Source: Aeromicrobium sp. Root344
GTDB lineage: Bacteria > Actinomycetota > Actinomycetes > Propionibacteriales > Nocardioidaceae
Direction of reading: 5' to 3'
Length of the DNA stretch: 56,629 nucleotides
NCBI RefSeq assembly: GCF_001425755.1
Contig: NZ_LMDH01000001.1
Location: forward strand, 3,042,939 to 3,099,567
Position 1 is the stretch's first letter. Each line of letters starts with the position of its first letter. The translations under genes and the position numbers were made by a program. The notes under the pieces were generated by a model. The model was not told the DNA's origin and made no database searches. It was given only the letters and a program-made list of their open reading frames with translations. This document shows, in pieces, positions 39,441 to 47,517 of this stretch.

Positions 39441-41495
39441 TCAGAAGCCGACGATGGTGACGGTGGAGCCCTTGGGACGCTGCGAGCCGGCCCTGGGGGT
39501 CTGCGCCTTGACGGTGAAGTTGCCCGCACCGAACGCCATCATCTTGAGTCCGGCCTCATCGAGCACCTTGGCGGCGTACTTGCGCGAGTGGCCGACGAGG
39601 TCGGGGATCGTGACGAGCTCGGGTCCCTTGGACACCGTGAGCACGATGTTGTCGTCCTTGAACCTCTTGCCCTCGAACGGATCCTGCGTCACGACGATGC
39701 CCTTGGCGACGTCGTCGCTGAACACCTCGGTGGCCTTGACGTCGAATCCGAGCTTCTCCAGCGCCGCCTTGGCCTCGGTGAAGGGCTTCCCGCGGTAGTC
39801 GACGACCGAGATCGGCCTGGGACCCTTGCTGATCGCGAGGTCGACGGTCTGGCCGCGCTTGAGCTGGTCCTTGTAGGTGTGGTTGGTCGGCTTGACGACC
39901 CGGCCCTCGCGCACCTTCTCGTCATAGACCTGCGTCGTCTCGCCGACCTCGAGGTGGAGGTCGTCGAGAGCGGCCGTGGCCGCGGCGAGCGTCATGCCCT
40001 TGATGCTCGTCGGGATCTGGAAGCGTTCCTTGCCCAGGGAGACGACCGCCTCGATCGTCTTGCCCGGCAGGATCTTCGCGTTGGGCTCGGGGTTGGTGTC
40101 GATCACCGTGCCCGCCGGCGCCGTCTCGGAGAACGACTGCTTGACGACCTTGAACTTGAAGCCGTCGTTCTCGGCGGTCTCCTTGGCCTGCGCCGCCGCG
40201 CTGCCCTCGAGGACGGGGGTCTTGTCGTAGCGGCCGACGCTGAACCAGTAGCTGACGGCGAAGACCAGGAGCGCCGCCAGGACGGCCAGCACCAGGAGGT
40301 TGCGGCCCCGGTGGGAGCTCTGCTCGCTGCCGCGCGCCTTCTTGTAGTCCTCCGGTGACATCGGCGGATGGAGGCCGGCAGGTCGATCGGCGGCCGCGGG
40401 CAGCTCGGGTGGGGTGTCGAGGCCGGCGCGGGTGATGGGATCGACGGGCAACGGGGCCAGACCGGCGGACCACTGCACGGTGGCCTCGTTGACGTCGACC
40501 GACTCGGTCGCTTCGGAGTCCGAGGCCAGCGAACGGCGCGGCAGCGAGGTCGACAGGGGCACCGCGACGGTGGGTGCCTCGTCCGGATCGACGTGGCGTA
40601 CGCCCGGCAGGAGGTCCGCGACGAGGTCGGGGTCGTCGGCAAGTCCGGCATCGAGTGCGCGCTGCACCGACCTGACCTGCTGCAGCATGACTCGCGCATC
40701 GGTGGACCGCTGGTCGCGGTCACGCACCGTCGCGCGCGCCACGAGCGCATCGACGTAGGGCGGGATGTCGGGCTGGATCGCCGACGGTGCGGCGATGTCC
40801 TCGTGCACGTGCTTGTAGGCCACCTGGATGGGCGACTCGCCGGCGTGCGGCTTGATCCCGGTGAGCATCTCGTAGAGCATCGCGCCGCACGCGTAGACGT
40901 CGGAGCGGGCGTCGGCGCCGTCGTTCGTGACGATCTCGGGGGCGAGGTAGGAGACCGTGCCGATCAGGGTGCCGCCGGTCGCCGTCGTCGCGGCACTGAC
41001 GGCCCGCGCGAGGCCGAAGTCCGCGACCTTGACGTCGCCGTCGGGGGTGATGAGGACGTTCTCGGGCTTGACGTCGCGATGGATGATCTTGGCGGCGTGG
41101 GCGGCCGACAGGGCGACGAGCACCTGCTCGAGCAGCTCGAGGGCGCGGAACGGCGGCATCGGCGCCTCGTCACGCATGAGATCGCGCAACGTGCGGCCCG
41201 GGACGTACTCCATGACGAGGTAGGTGACGTCGCCGTCCCGCCCCTGGTCGAACACCGAGACGACGTTGCGGTGGTTGAGCTGGGCAGCGGACTTGGCCTC
41301 GCGGACGAAGCGGTCGGTGAACTGCTGGTCGTCGCCCAGGCCGTGGTGCATGACCTTGATCGCGACCTCGCGGTCGAGCCGGCGGTCGACAGCCCGGAAC
41401 ACGCTCGCCATCCCGCCGCGCGCAATGCGGTTGCCGATCAGGTAGCGGTCGTTGAGGACGCGCCCGACCAGGGCTTCGTCGCCCGTCACTGTCAC
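39441..41495 (-). CDS. PASTA-domain Ser/Thr protein kinase
   Basis: 684 residues. Kinase domain (about 12-275): glycine loop NRIARGGMASVF, VAIKVM Lys, HRDVKPENVLI, DFGLARA and APE. A Ser/Thr/Pro-rich juxtamembrane segment precedes one membrane helix (LLVLAVLAALLVFAVSYWF, about 430) and four C-terminal extracellular PASTA repeats that sense peptidoglycan fragments. It is the PASTA kinase at the position occupied by pknL in M. tuberculosis, near the dcw cluster. GTG 41495 is chosen for GGGAGG five bases upstream. Expected to phosphorylate division and wall-synthesis proteins. Confidence 0.95.
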   Translation of the reverse strand: MTVTGDEALVGRVLNDRYLIGNRIARGGMASVFRAVDRRLDREVAIKVMHHGLGDDQQFTDRFVREAKSAAQLNHRNVVSVFDQGRDGDVTYLVMEYVPGRTLRDLMRDEAPMPPFRALELLEQVLVALSAAHAAKIIHRDVKPENVLITPDGDVKVADFGLARAVSAATTATGGTLIGTVSYLAPEIVTNDGADARSDVYACGAMLYEMLTGIKPHAGESPIQVAYKHVHEDIAAPSAIQPDIPPYVDALVARATVRDRDQRSTDARVMLQQVRSVQRALDAGLADDPDLVADLLPGVRHVDPDEAPTVAVPLSTSLPRRSLASDSEATESVDVNEATVQWSAGLAPLPVDPITRAGLDTPPELPAAADRPAGLHPPMSPEDYKKARGSEQSSHRGRNLLVLAVLAALLVFAVSYWFSVGRYDKTPVLEGSAAAQAKETAENDGFKFKVVKQSFSETAPAGTVIDTNPEPNAKILPGKTIEAVVSLGKERFQIPTSIKGMTLAAATAALDDLHLEVGETTQVYDEKVREGRVVKPTNHTYKDQLKRGQTVDLAISKGPRPISVVDYRGKPFTEAKAALEKLGFDVKATEVFSDDVAKGIVVTQDPFEGKRFKDDNIVLTVSKGPELVTIPDLVGHSRKYAAKVLDEAGLKMMAFGAGNFTVKAQTPRAGSQRPKGSTVTIVGF

Positions 41496-41541
41496 GCCAC
41501 CCTCCCTCGACATCGCTGGATCCCCCCGAACCCGTCCACTG

Positions 41542-41547
41542 ATTCTA
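41542..41547 (-). promoter_or_regulatory. Candidate -10 box of the PASTA kinase
   Basis: TAGAAT on the minus strand about 47 bases before the GTG; with the GGGAGG site this indicates a normal leader rather than leaderless transcription. No good -35 recognised. Confidence 0.45.
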
Positions 41548-41568
41548 GAGACTCTTCCACACCAAGAA

Positions 41569-41602
41569 CGTGACGGTGGGCGTGTCACGGTCTTGTCGTG
41601 AC
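41569..41602. promoter_or_regulatory. Three alternating CGTGAC/GTCACG half-sites
   Basis: CGTGAC at 41569-41574, GTCACG at 41584-41589 and CGTGAC at 41597-41602, between the divergent kinase and ribonuclease genes. Could be an operator for one or both; also compare the GTCACGTGA-like sites upstream of ctaC. Weak evidence. Confidence 0.35.
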
Positions 41603-41628
41603 GTTCACCACGTCCCTGATGAGGGACG

Positions 41629-42015
41629 ATGGGTGCCATGCGCCGATCCACGTGGGGCCTCTTGGTCCTCGCCGTCGTGGGGCTGGTCATCATCGGCTTC
41701 CTCCAACAGCCCCACGGTGGGGACGATCCAGGCGTACCCACGCCTTCGGCAGCGGCGTTCCCGCCCGAGGTCTTCGAGACGATCGCCCTGATCGAGGCGG
41801 ATGGTCCGTTCCCCTACAGCCGCGACGGCGTCGTGTTCATGAACCGGGAAGGCCTGCTGCCCAAGCATGAGCGCGGCTACTGGCACGAATACACGGTGCC
41901 GACCCCGGGCGAGTCGGACCGTGGGGCCCGCCGGATCATCGCCGGACGGGGCGGCGAGCTCTACTACACGGCCGACCACTACCGATCATTCGTACGCGTG
42001 AAGGAGCCACGATGA
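41629..42015 (+). CDS. Secreted or membrane-anchored barnase-like ribonuclease
   Basis: 128 residues. N-terminal hydrophobic segment (STWGLLVLAVVGLVIIGFL) as signal anchor, then a compact guanyl-specific RNase domain: ALIEADGPF, NREGLLP, HEYTVPTPGESDRGARRIIAG and YYTADHYRSFVRV, containing the Glu, Arg and His positions of the barnase/RNase Sa family. The start is uncertain between ATG 41629 and ATG 41638, as the GAGGGACG site is badly spaced for either. It overlaps the barstar-like gene by four bases, so the inhibitor is made together with the toxin-like enzyme. Confidence 0.88.
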   Translation: MGAMRRSTWGLLVLAVVGLVIIGFLQQPHGGDDPGVPTPSAAAFPPEVFETIALIEADGPFPYSRDGVVFMNREGLLPKHERGYWHEYTVPTPGESDRGARRIIAGRGGELYYTADHYRSFVRVKEPR

Positions 42016-42428
42016 CCGCGACGTTCGCCTCGGTGCTGGCCGGCCTGGTGTCGCCCGGCGTCTACACGTGGCGTGGCAGTCGCGACCGAGACCTGGCGAC
42101 CGAGGCGACCGCGGCGGGGTGGCGGGCCCTGACCCTGGACACTCGGGGTGCCGTGTCGTTCGAGGACTTCTACGACGAGGTGGCGGCCTCGTGGGCGCTT
42201 CCGGACTGGTTCGGCCGCAACCTGGACGCGCTGTTCGACGTGCTGGCCGAGCTCACCGAGCAGCGGACGCTGATCGTGTGGGACGGGCTGCGTGAGCTGG
42301 CCGACGTCGATCCGGTGCAGACCAGTGCCGTCGTCGAGGTGCTGCGCGACGCCACCGGTCAGGCCTCGACGCTCGTCGTCGTGGTGCGCGACGAGCTCGA
42401 CGTCAGCGAGTTCGACGGGTTGCTGTGA
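42012..42428 (+). CDS. Barstar-family ribonuclease inhibitor
   Basis: 138 residues. Barstar signature: GWRALTLDTRGAVSFEDFYDEVAASWALP and DWFGRNLDALFDVLAEL (shown in part as FEDFYDEVAA and FGRNLDALFDVL), the acidic inhibitor surface that plugs the RNase active site. ATG 42012 overlaps the RNase stop (ATGA). It presumably protects the cytoplasm from unexported RNase. The last 26 bases are antisense to the convergent prenyl synthase gene. Confidence 0.9.
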   Translation: MTATFASVLAGLVSPGVYTWRGSRDRDLATEATAAGWRALTLDTRGAVSFEDFYDEVAASWALPDWFGRNLDALFDVLAELTEQRTLIVWDGLRELADVDPVQTSAVVEVLRDATGQASTLVVVVRDELDVSEFDGLL

Positions 42429-43446
42429 GGGCGAGCGGCCCGAGCACCTGACGCGCCTCTGACCCGAGACGGTCGATGGCTTCGTCGGTTGCCGTCTCGA
42501 GCCTCGCGATGTCGTCCTCGACGGCCGCGAGCGCGCCCGAGGCGAGGATCAGGTCGCGCACGGCGTCGACGCCTTCGGGCGTGCCCAGCGACGTACGCAG
42601 CAGGGCGCGCCCAGCATCGTCGGTCAGCTCGGCAGCCCGGGCCACCAGCACGGTGCGCTTGCCCTCGCGGAGGTCGTCTCCGGCCGGCTTGCCGGTCAGC
42701 TCGGGATCGCCGAAGACGCCGAGGACGTCGTCGCGAAGCTGGAACGCCTCGCCCAGGGGGAGGGCAACCTCCGACAGGGCGGTGATCAGGTCAGGGTCGG
42801 CGCCGGCGAGGGCGGCGCCGATGTGGAGCGGCCGCTCCACGGTGTACTTGGCCGACTTGTAGCGGACGACCGTCATGGCCTCGGCGACCGAGAGCGACTC
42901 GCGCGTCTGCCCGGCGACGTCGAGGAACTGGCCGGCGACCACCTCGGTCTTGCAGAGGTCGAGGAAGCGGAACGCCTCGTCGGCCTGCGGCAGCCCGTTG
43001 GCGCGGAACATCTCGTCGCACCAGGACAGCAGGAGATCGCCGAGGAGGACTGCGGCCGACGTGCCGAAGCCCACCGCGTCACCGTGCCGTGCCTCGGTGC
43101 GATGGCGTGCCTCGAAGGCGCGATGCACGCTGGGCCGGCCACGGCGGGTGTCGGAGCCGTCCATCAGGTCGTCGTGGACCAGTGCGCTGGCCTGCAACCA
43201 CTCCAGAGCTGCCGCTGCCGTGACGATTCCCCGCTCGTCGGGGGTGCCGCCTGCGACGAGCCAGCCGGCGTAGCAGAACTGCGGCCGCAGTCGCTTGCCG
43301 CCGGCGACGAACTCGATCGCGGCGTCGGCGAGGTCCTCGACGTCGGGACCCAGCTCAGCGAGGATCGCCCGCTGCCCCTCGACGAAGGATTCAAGAGTGT
43401 GATCAATACGCGACCGGAATTCGGGGTCATCGGCACGTGCGTTCAC
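42403..43446 (-). CDS. Trans-polyprenyl diphosphate synthase (IdsA-like)
   Basis: 347 residues. First aspartate-rich motif DDLMDGSD (DDxxxxD type) in LVHDDLMDGSDTRRG, second in FQLRDDVLGVFGD. Condenses isoprenyl diphosphates to geranylgeranyl or longer chains, feeding menaquinone or carotenoid-like products. M. tuberculosis idsA2 lies in the same place, as far as I recall. GTG 43446 fits TATCGT (43454-43459) seven bases upstream. C-terminal residues overlap the barstar end antisense; product chain length cannot be judged here. Confidence 0.9.
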   Translation of the reverse strand: MNARADDPEFRSRIDHTLESFVEGQRAILAELGPDVEDLADAAIEFVAGGKRLRPQFCYAGWLVAGGTPDERGIVTAAAALEWLQASALVHDDLMDGSDTRRGRPSVHRAFEARHRTEARHGDAVGFGTSAAVLLGDLLLSWCDEMFRANGLPQADEAFRFLDLCKTEVVAGQFLDVAGQTRESLSVAEAMTVVRYKSAKYTVERPLHIGAALAGADPDLITALSEVALPLGEAFQLRDDVLGVFGDPELTGKPAGDDLREGKRTVLVARAAELTDDAGRALLRTSLGTPEGVDAVRDLILASGALAAVEDDIARLETATDEAIDRLGSEARQVLGPLALTATRRTR

Positions 43447-43469
43447 AGCCCGGACGATACCGTTGGACC
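43447..43469. promoter_or_regulatory. 23-bp divergent leaderless promoter between prenyl synthase and metF, -10 boxes overlap
   Basis: Minus -10 TATCGT at 43454-43459 and plus -10 TACCGT at 43458-43463 share two bases. Spacers are seven and six bases to GTG and ATG. The most compact divergent start in the window. Confidence 0.65.
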
Positions 43470-44363
43470 ATGCCTTCCCCAGACCAGTCCCTCGTCGACG
43501 CCCTCCGCGGGCCGTCGCCGAGCTACTCGTTCGAGTTCTTCCCGCCCAAGGACGACGAGGGCGAAGCCGTCCTGTGGCAGACCATCGCCGACCTCGAGGA
43601 GTTCGACCCGACGTTCGTCTCCGTGACCTACGGCGCGGGCGGCACGAGCCAGGAGCGCACCGTCCGCATCACGGCCCGCATCGCCGAGCAGACCCGGATG
43701 CGTCCCGTCGGCCACCTCACGCTGGTCGCCCAGACCAAGGGCGAGATCGAGTCGGTGCTGAAGCAGTACGCCGCAGCAGGGGTCGACAACGTTCTCGCGC
43801 TCCGCGGTGACCCCAAGGGTGGACCGCGGGCGCCGTGGGAGCCGCACCCCGACGGCATGGACCACGCGATCGACCTCGTCGGGCTCGCCAAGGATCTCGG
43901 CGGGTTCTGCATCGGGGTCGCGGCGTTCCCCGAAGGTCACCCCGACGCGGCGAGCATCGACCACGACGCCCAGGTGCTGGTCGACAAGGCCGAGGCGGGC
44001 GCGGAGTACGCCATCACGCAGCTGTTCTTCCGCGCGTCCGACTACTTCGCCCTCGTGGAGCGCGTCCGTGCCAAGGGCTGCGACATCCCGATCGTGCCGG
44101 GCATCATGCCGATCCTCAACTTCGCCCAGGTCGCCCGGATGGCCGAGTTGTCCGGCGCCGAGCTGCCGCGCGAGGTCCTCGACCAGGTCGAGCCGATCCA
44201 GGACGACAAGGCGGCCGTGCGGTCCAAAGGCATCGAGCTCGCGACCCAGCTGTGCCGCGACCTGCTCGCCGGCGGAGCGCCGGGGCTGCACTTCATCACG
44301 CTCAACCGTTCCAAGGCGACCCGGGAGATCTTCGAGGCCCTGCGCGCCGACGGTCTCGTCTAG
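43470..44363 (+). CDS. metF: Methylenetetrahydrofolate reductase
   Basis: 297 residues, MTHFR barrel: SYSFEFFPPKDDEGE, FVSVTYGAGGTSQERT, GHLTLVAQ, ALRGDPKGG, GVAAFPEGHP, AEYAITQLFF and PGIMPI. Reduces methylene-THF to methyl-THF for methionine synthesis, linking the one-carbon products of GcvT to methionine. ATG 43470 is set by TACCGT six bases upstream, so the mRNA is leaderless and has no SAM riboswitch. Overlaps the convergent oxidoreductase by four bases. Confidence 0.96.
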   Translation: MPSPDQSLVDALRGPSPSYSFEFFPPKDDEGEAVLWQTIADLEEFDPTFVSVTYGAGGTSQERTVRITARIAEQTRMRPVGHLTLVAQTKGEIESVLKQYAAAGVDNVLALRGDPKGGPRAPWEPHPDGMDHAIDLVGLAKDLGGFCIGVAAFPEGHPDAASIDHDAQVLVDKAEAGAEYAITQLFFRASDYFALVERVRAKGCDIPIVPGIMPILNFAQVARMAELSGAELPREVLDQVEPIQDDKAAVRSKGIELATQLCRDLLAGGAPGLHFITLNRSKATREIFEALRADGLV

Positions 44364-45619
44364 CGCGGCGCCGCACCCACGGCCTCGGCGATCGAGGCGG
44401 TTGCCATGCCGATCGCCTCGAGGGTCGCGCCGGGATGCGCGTGCGCTCCGGCGAAGAACAGCAGGCCGCTCGGCGCCACCCCGGGGACGTCGAAGACGCT
44501 GCTCCAGCCACGCAGGGCCCATCCCCAGTGGCCGATCCCCACGAGGTCGGACGGGGTGAGGTCGATCTGCTCCTCGACGTACGGTCGCACGTCGATCCCG
44601 AAGCGTACGAGGGCGCGCAGCGGGTCCTCGCCGCTGCGGTGCTCGATCGTCCACAGGCCGTCGCCACCCGACCACATCCGGATCGGGGGATTGGCGTGCA
44701 CGAAGACCTCGTCGGGCATCGCCGGCGCGTCGGCGGACAGCGCGATGAGGCTGCGTGACGCGGGGATGACCGGCATCAGGTCGACGGGTGGCAGGGGAGC
44801 GGGTCGGTGGGGCGCGCACCACACGACGATGTCGGCGGGGACGGTACGCAACGAGGTGACCACCCCACGGACCTGGCCCTCCTCGAGGATCAGCTCGTGG
44901 GCCGACTCGCTGAGTTCGACCGTGACACCGCGCTCGCCGAGCCTCGTCTGCAAGGCGGTCGCAAGTGCCGGCAGCCCGCCGGCGAAGCGCCACCGCCCGA
45001 AGGAGCGCTCGACGTAGTGCGCCACCGCGACGAACCCCGGTGTCACGGTCCGGTCCTGGCCGGCGAGTCGTGGGGGATTGAGCACGAGCTTGCGGAGCCT
45101 GTCGTCGTCGAGGTCCTTGTCGGCGAGCGTCGCGAGGCTGCGACGCGGACGCAGGACCTTGCGGACCGTACGGTCGACCGCGGGCTTGCCCGGGAACACC
45201 TGGTCGAGCGCCATGCGCCGGATGACGTCCCACTGCTCGGCGTACGTGTCGACCCACGGCGACCACTCGTCCTCGCCGAACGCCGTGATGAGCGCCTCGT
45301 GCTGGTCGCCGCGGTTGCCGAGCGGGAGGTCGAGGACCGACTTGTCCTTGAAGACGTGGCGACGTCCCTCGGTCTTCGTCAGGTCGAGCACCTGCTCGAG
45401 CGGACGACCGGACTTGCGGAACAGGTCGCGGAACACCCCCGGCAGCGTCACCGTGTCGAGCTGGAGCTGCCACGTGCGGCCGCCCACGGTCATCCCGTTG
45501 AGCCGTCCGCCGAGCACCTGCGTGCTCTCGAGGAGTGTCACGTGGTGACGCAGCTTGGCGAGACGCGCCGCAGCAGACATCCCCGCGAAGCCGCCACCCA
45601 CGACCACGACGTTCGCCAT
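44360..45619 (-). CDS. FAD-dependent amine oxidoreductase / phytoene-desaturase-like protein
   Basis: 419 residues. N-terminal dinucleotide fold VVVVGGGFAGMSAAARLAKL with the ESTQVLGGRLNG continuation, and a C-terminal FAD region FFAGAHAHPGATLEAIGMA. Members of the family oxidise amines or desaturate isoprenoids. The gene sits beside a polyprenyl synthase, but no other carotenoid gene (phytoene synthase, cyclase) is visible, so the substrate is unknown. ATG 45619 is set by TAGTCT (45626-45631) six bases upstream. Confidence 0.88.
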   Translation of the reverse strand: MANVVVVGGGFAGMSAAARLAKLRHHVTLLESTQVLGGRLNGMTVGGRTWQLQLDTVTLPGVFRDLFRKSGRPLEQVLDLTKTEGRRHVFKDKSVLDLPLGNRGDQHEALITAFGEDEWSPWVDTYAEQWDVIRRMALDQVFPGKPAVDRTVRKVLRPRRSLATLADKDLDDDRLRKLVLNPPRLAGQDRTVTPGFVAVAHYVERSFGRWRFAGGLPALATALQTRLGERGVTVELSESAHELILEEGQVRGVVTSLRTVPADIVVWCAPHRPAPLPPVDLMPVIPASRSLIALSADAPAMPDEVFVHANPPIRMWSGGDGLWTIEHRSGEDPLRALVRFGIDVRPYVEEQIDLTPSDLVGIGHWGWALRGWSSVFDVPGVAPSGLLFFAGAHAHPGATLEAIGMATASIAEAVGAAPR

Positions 45620-45625
45620 GCGCGC

Positions 45626-45631
45626 AGACTA
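45626..45631 (-). promoter_or_regulatory. Leaderless -10 box of the FAD oxidoreductase gene
   Basis: TAGTCT on the minus strand, six bases before ATG 45619. Confidence 0.55.
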
Positions 45632-45704
45632 GCGGTGGGCCGACTGCGCGACGCCGCCGGACGCTGCCGAGATCCCTGGACGGCGCTGTGGCACAGTGTC
45701 CGTC

Positions 45705-46475
45705 ATGGGTCCGGTCCGCACCGAGTTGATGTGGCAGTCCGTGGTGGACGCGGTCGACGTCGCGGGAGCCGGCGGCACGCTCGACGTGCTCGACCTCGGG
45801 GGCGGCACCGGCAGTGACGCCGTACGCCTCGCGGCACTGGGGCACCGCGTCACGGTCGTCGACCCGAGCCCCGACGCGCTCGCCTCGTTGCACCGCCGCG
45901 GGGTCGAGGCCGGCCTCACCGAAGGTGTCCACGCCGTCCAGGGCGACGCAGCCGACCTGCTCGACCACGTCGCCCCGTCGTCGTTCGACCTCGTCATCTG
46001 CCACGACGTCATCGAGCACGTGGACGATCCGGGCCAGGCGCTCGCGACGATCGCCACGGTGCTCCGCCCCGGCGGACACGTCAGCGTCGTCGTCGCTGGT
46101 CGCAACGCGGCCGTCGCGGCACGAGCCCTCGCCGGTGACTTCGTCACGGCTCAGTCGCTCGTCGGCCGTTCCGCGGGCTCCTGGGACGTCCGCTCGATGG
46201 GCCCTCGGCGGTTCGTCGTCGACGAGGTCGAAGACCTGCTGACGTCCCGCGGATTCGTCCCGGTCGCGACCACCGGCGTACGCGTCTTCGCCGATCTCGT
46301 GCCCAGCGCGATCGTCGACACCGAGCCGGGAGCGCGAGATGCTTTGTACGCCCTGGAGCGGCTGTTGAGCACTTCCGAGGACTTCACAGCGCTTTCGGCT
46401 GGTCTGCACACGATCGCGCGCCTAGACTTGTCAGTAGCAACACCCGATCCAGGAGGCAAAAGTGCCGCTCTCTGA
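45705..46475 (+). CDS. Class I SAM-dependent methyltransferase
   Basis: 256 residues from ATG 45705 (GTG 45696 is an alternative). Motif I VLDLGGGTGSDAVRLAALG, motif II VTVVDPSPDALASL, and the DLVICHDVIEHVDDPG segment of Rossmann methyltransferases, with a helical C-terminus. Related to ubiquinone/menaquinone methyltransferases in form, but the acceptor is unknown. CACAGT (45692-45697) seven bases upstream resembles a C-first -10. Its 3' end overlaps the DUF3040 start by 14 bases. Confidence 0.88.
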   Translation: MGPVRTELMWQSVVDAVDVAGAGGTLDVLDLGGGTGSDAVRLAALGHRVTVVDPSPDALASLHRRGVEAGLTEGVHAVQGDAADLLDHVAPSSFDLVICHDVIEHVDDPGQALATIATVLRPGGHVSVVVAGRNAAVAARALAGDFVTAQSLVGRSAGSWDVRSMGPRRFVVDEVEDLLTSRGFVPVATTGVRVFADLVPSAIVDTEPGARDALYALERLLSTSEDFTALSAGLHTIARLDLSVATPDPGGKSAAL

Positions 46476-46848
46476 TGAAGAGGCCCGGCTGCTCCACCAG
46501 CTCGAGCAGTCATTGGCCGCCGAAGACCCTGACTTCGCGTCCACCCTCCGTGGCTCGAAGTTCATGGCCCACAACCGACGCGTGGCGATCCTTGCTGTCC
46601 TGGGATTCATCGGTGGGTTGGTCCTGCTGTTCGCCGGCGCGGTGTCGGCGATGACGTGGCTCGGGGTCCTCGGATTCGTCGCGATGCTCGGCACGGCCTA
46701 TCTGTTCATGAACGCCTGGAAGCGTGGCATCGGCCGCAGCGACGAGGAGCCGGCCCGGACGTCGGGCAAGCCGTCGAAGCCCACCGGCACGTTCGTCGAC
46801 CGCATGGAGGAGCGCTGGCAGCGCCGCCGGGACGGCGACGAACGCTAA
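46462..46848 (+). CDS. DUF3040 membrane protein
   Basis: 128 residues. N-terminal PLSDEEARLLHQLEQSLAAEDP is the DUF3040 signature; two membrane helices follow (about 42-60 and 65-85), then a charged tail. AGGAGG precedes GTG 46462. This family commonly lies just before mraZ in actinobacteria, consistent here. Function unknown; a strong terminator follows, isolating it from the dcw operon. Confidence 0.92.
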   Translation: MPLSDEEARLLHQLEQSLAAEDPDFASTLRGSKFMAHNRRVAILAVLGFIGGLVLLFAGAVSAMTWLGVLGFVAMLGTAYLFMNAWKRGIGRSDEEPARTSGKPSKPTGTFVDRMEERWQRRRDGDER

Positions 46849-46880
46849 AAGCTCCCCACTTCACTCCACCTTCACCACAG

Positions 46881-46905
46881 CCGCCCCCTCGGGGGCGGTT
46901 TTTCT
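46881..46905 (+). terminator. Rho-independent terminator after DUF3040
   Basis: CCGCCCCC (46881-46888) pairs with GGGGGCGG (46891-46898), followed by TTTTTCTT. Strongest T-tract terminator in the window. Confidence 0.92.
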
Positions 46906-46990
46906 TTGCCCTGACGGCGTTTTGAGGAGATTCCACGCCGAGGAGCACTCGCCCAGAAATCCGGTCAAACCTGCCTGAAATGGGTGCCGG

Positions 46991-47026
46991 GTGGGGGAAC
47001 GTGGGGTATGGTGGAGCGAAATGGAG
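46991..47026 (+). promoter_or_regulatory. Probable MraZ operator: 10-bp phased TGG repeats over the dcw promoter
   Basis: GTGGG at 46991, GTGGG at 47001, GTGGA at 47011 and ATGGA at 47021 recur at exact 10-bp steps, the layout of MraZ boxes upstream of mraZ. The -10 candidate TATGGT (47007-47012) is inside the array, so autorepression by MraZ is likely. The 200 bases between the DUF3040 terminator and mraZ hold nothing else that I recognise. Confidence 0.75.
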
Positions 47027-47054
47027 GAACTGGTCGGCGGCGAGGAGGAGAGAG

Positions 47055-47504
47055 GTGAACCCGGATGTCGCAAACTTCTTCGGCACCTACACCCCTCGTC
47101 TCGACGACAAGGGCCGGCTCTTCCTCCCGGCCAAGTTCCGCCCTCGCCTCGAGCACGGCATCGTGCTCACCCGCGGGCAGGAGAACTGCATCTACGGATG
47201 GACGACCGAGGCGTTCAACGCCTTCACCGACCGGGTCCGCGACACGCCCTTCACCAACCAGGCGGCCCGCAACTTCACCCGCATGTTCTTCTCCGGCGCC
47301 TCGTCGGAGGTTCCGGACAAGCAGGGCCGGATCTCGGTGCCGACCGTTCTCCGCGAGTGGGCGCACCTGGACCGCGACTGCACGGTCGTCGGGGCGATGG
47401 ACCGCATCGAGATCTGGGACTCGGGCCGATGGACCGAGTTCTCGAACGCGCAAGAGGGTCCGTTCGCGGACATGTCAGAGGAAGTGATGCCCGGCATCTT
47501 CTGA
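47055..47504 (+). CDS. mraZ: Transcriptional regulator MraZ
   Basis: 149 residues with two SpoVT/AbrB-like halves: FFGTYTPRLDDKGRLFLPAKFRPRL and ASSEVPDKQGRISVPTVLREWA (DxxGR motifs in each). Forms ring-shaped oligomers that bind the phased repeats upstream and repress the dcw cluster. The GTG at 47055 has GAGGAGGAGAG just before it. First gene of the division/wall cluster. Stop is followed by a long hairpin before the next ORF. Confidence 0.95.
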   Translation: MNPDVANFFGTYTPRLDDKGRLFLPAKFRPRLEHGIVLTRGQENCIYGWTTEAFNAFTDRVRDTPFTNQAARNFTRMFFSGASSEVPDKQGRISVPTVLREWAHLDRDCTVVGAMDRIEIWDSGRWTEFSNAQEGPFADMSEEVMPGIF

Positions 47505-47517
47505 CGGTCGCGCGGCG

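Noticed and set aside
43447..43469. SAM or cobalamin riboswitch ahead of metF
   Set aside because: Only 23 bases separate metF from its neighbour; the transcript appears leaderless.
44360..45619. Carotenoid biosynthesis cluster (prenyl synthase plus desaturase-like oxidase)
   Set aside because: No phytoene synthase or cyclase nearby, metF lies between the two genes, and each gene has its own promoter.
43443..46409. 988-residue minus-strand open frame spanning metF, oxidoreductase and methyltransferase
   Set aside because: Spans three well-supported genes in other frames and shows Arg/Ala/Gly-rich nonsense sequence.
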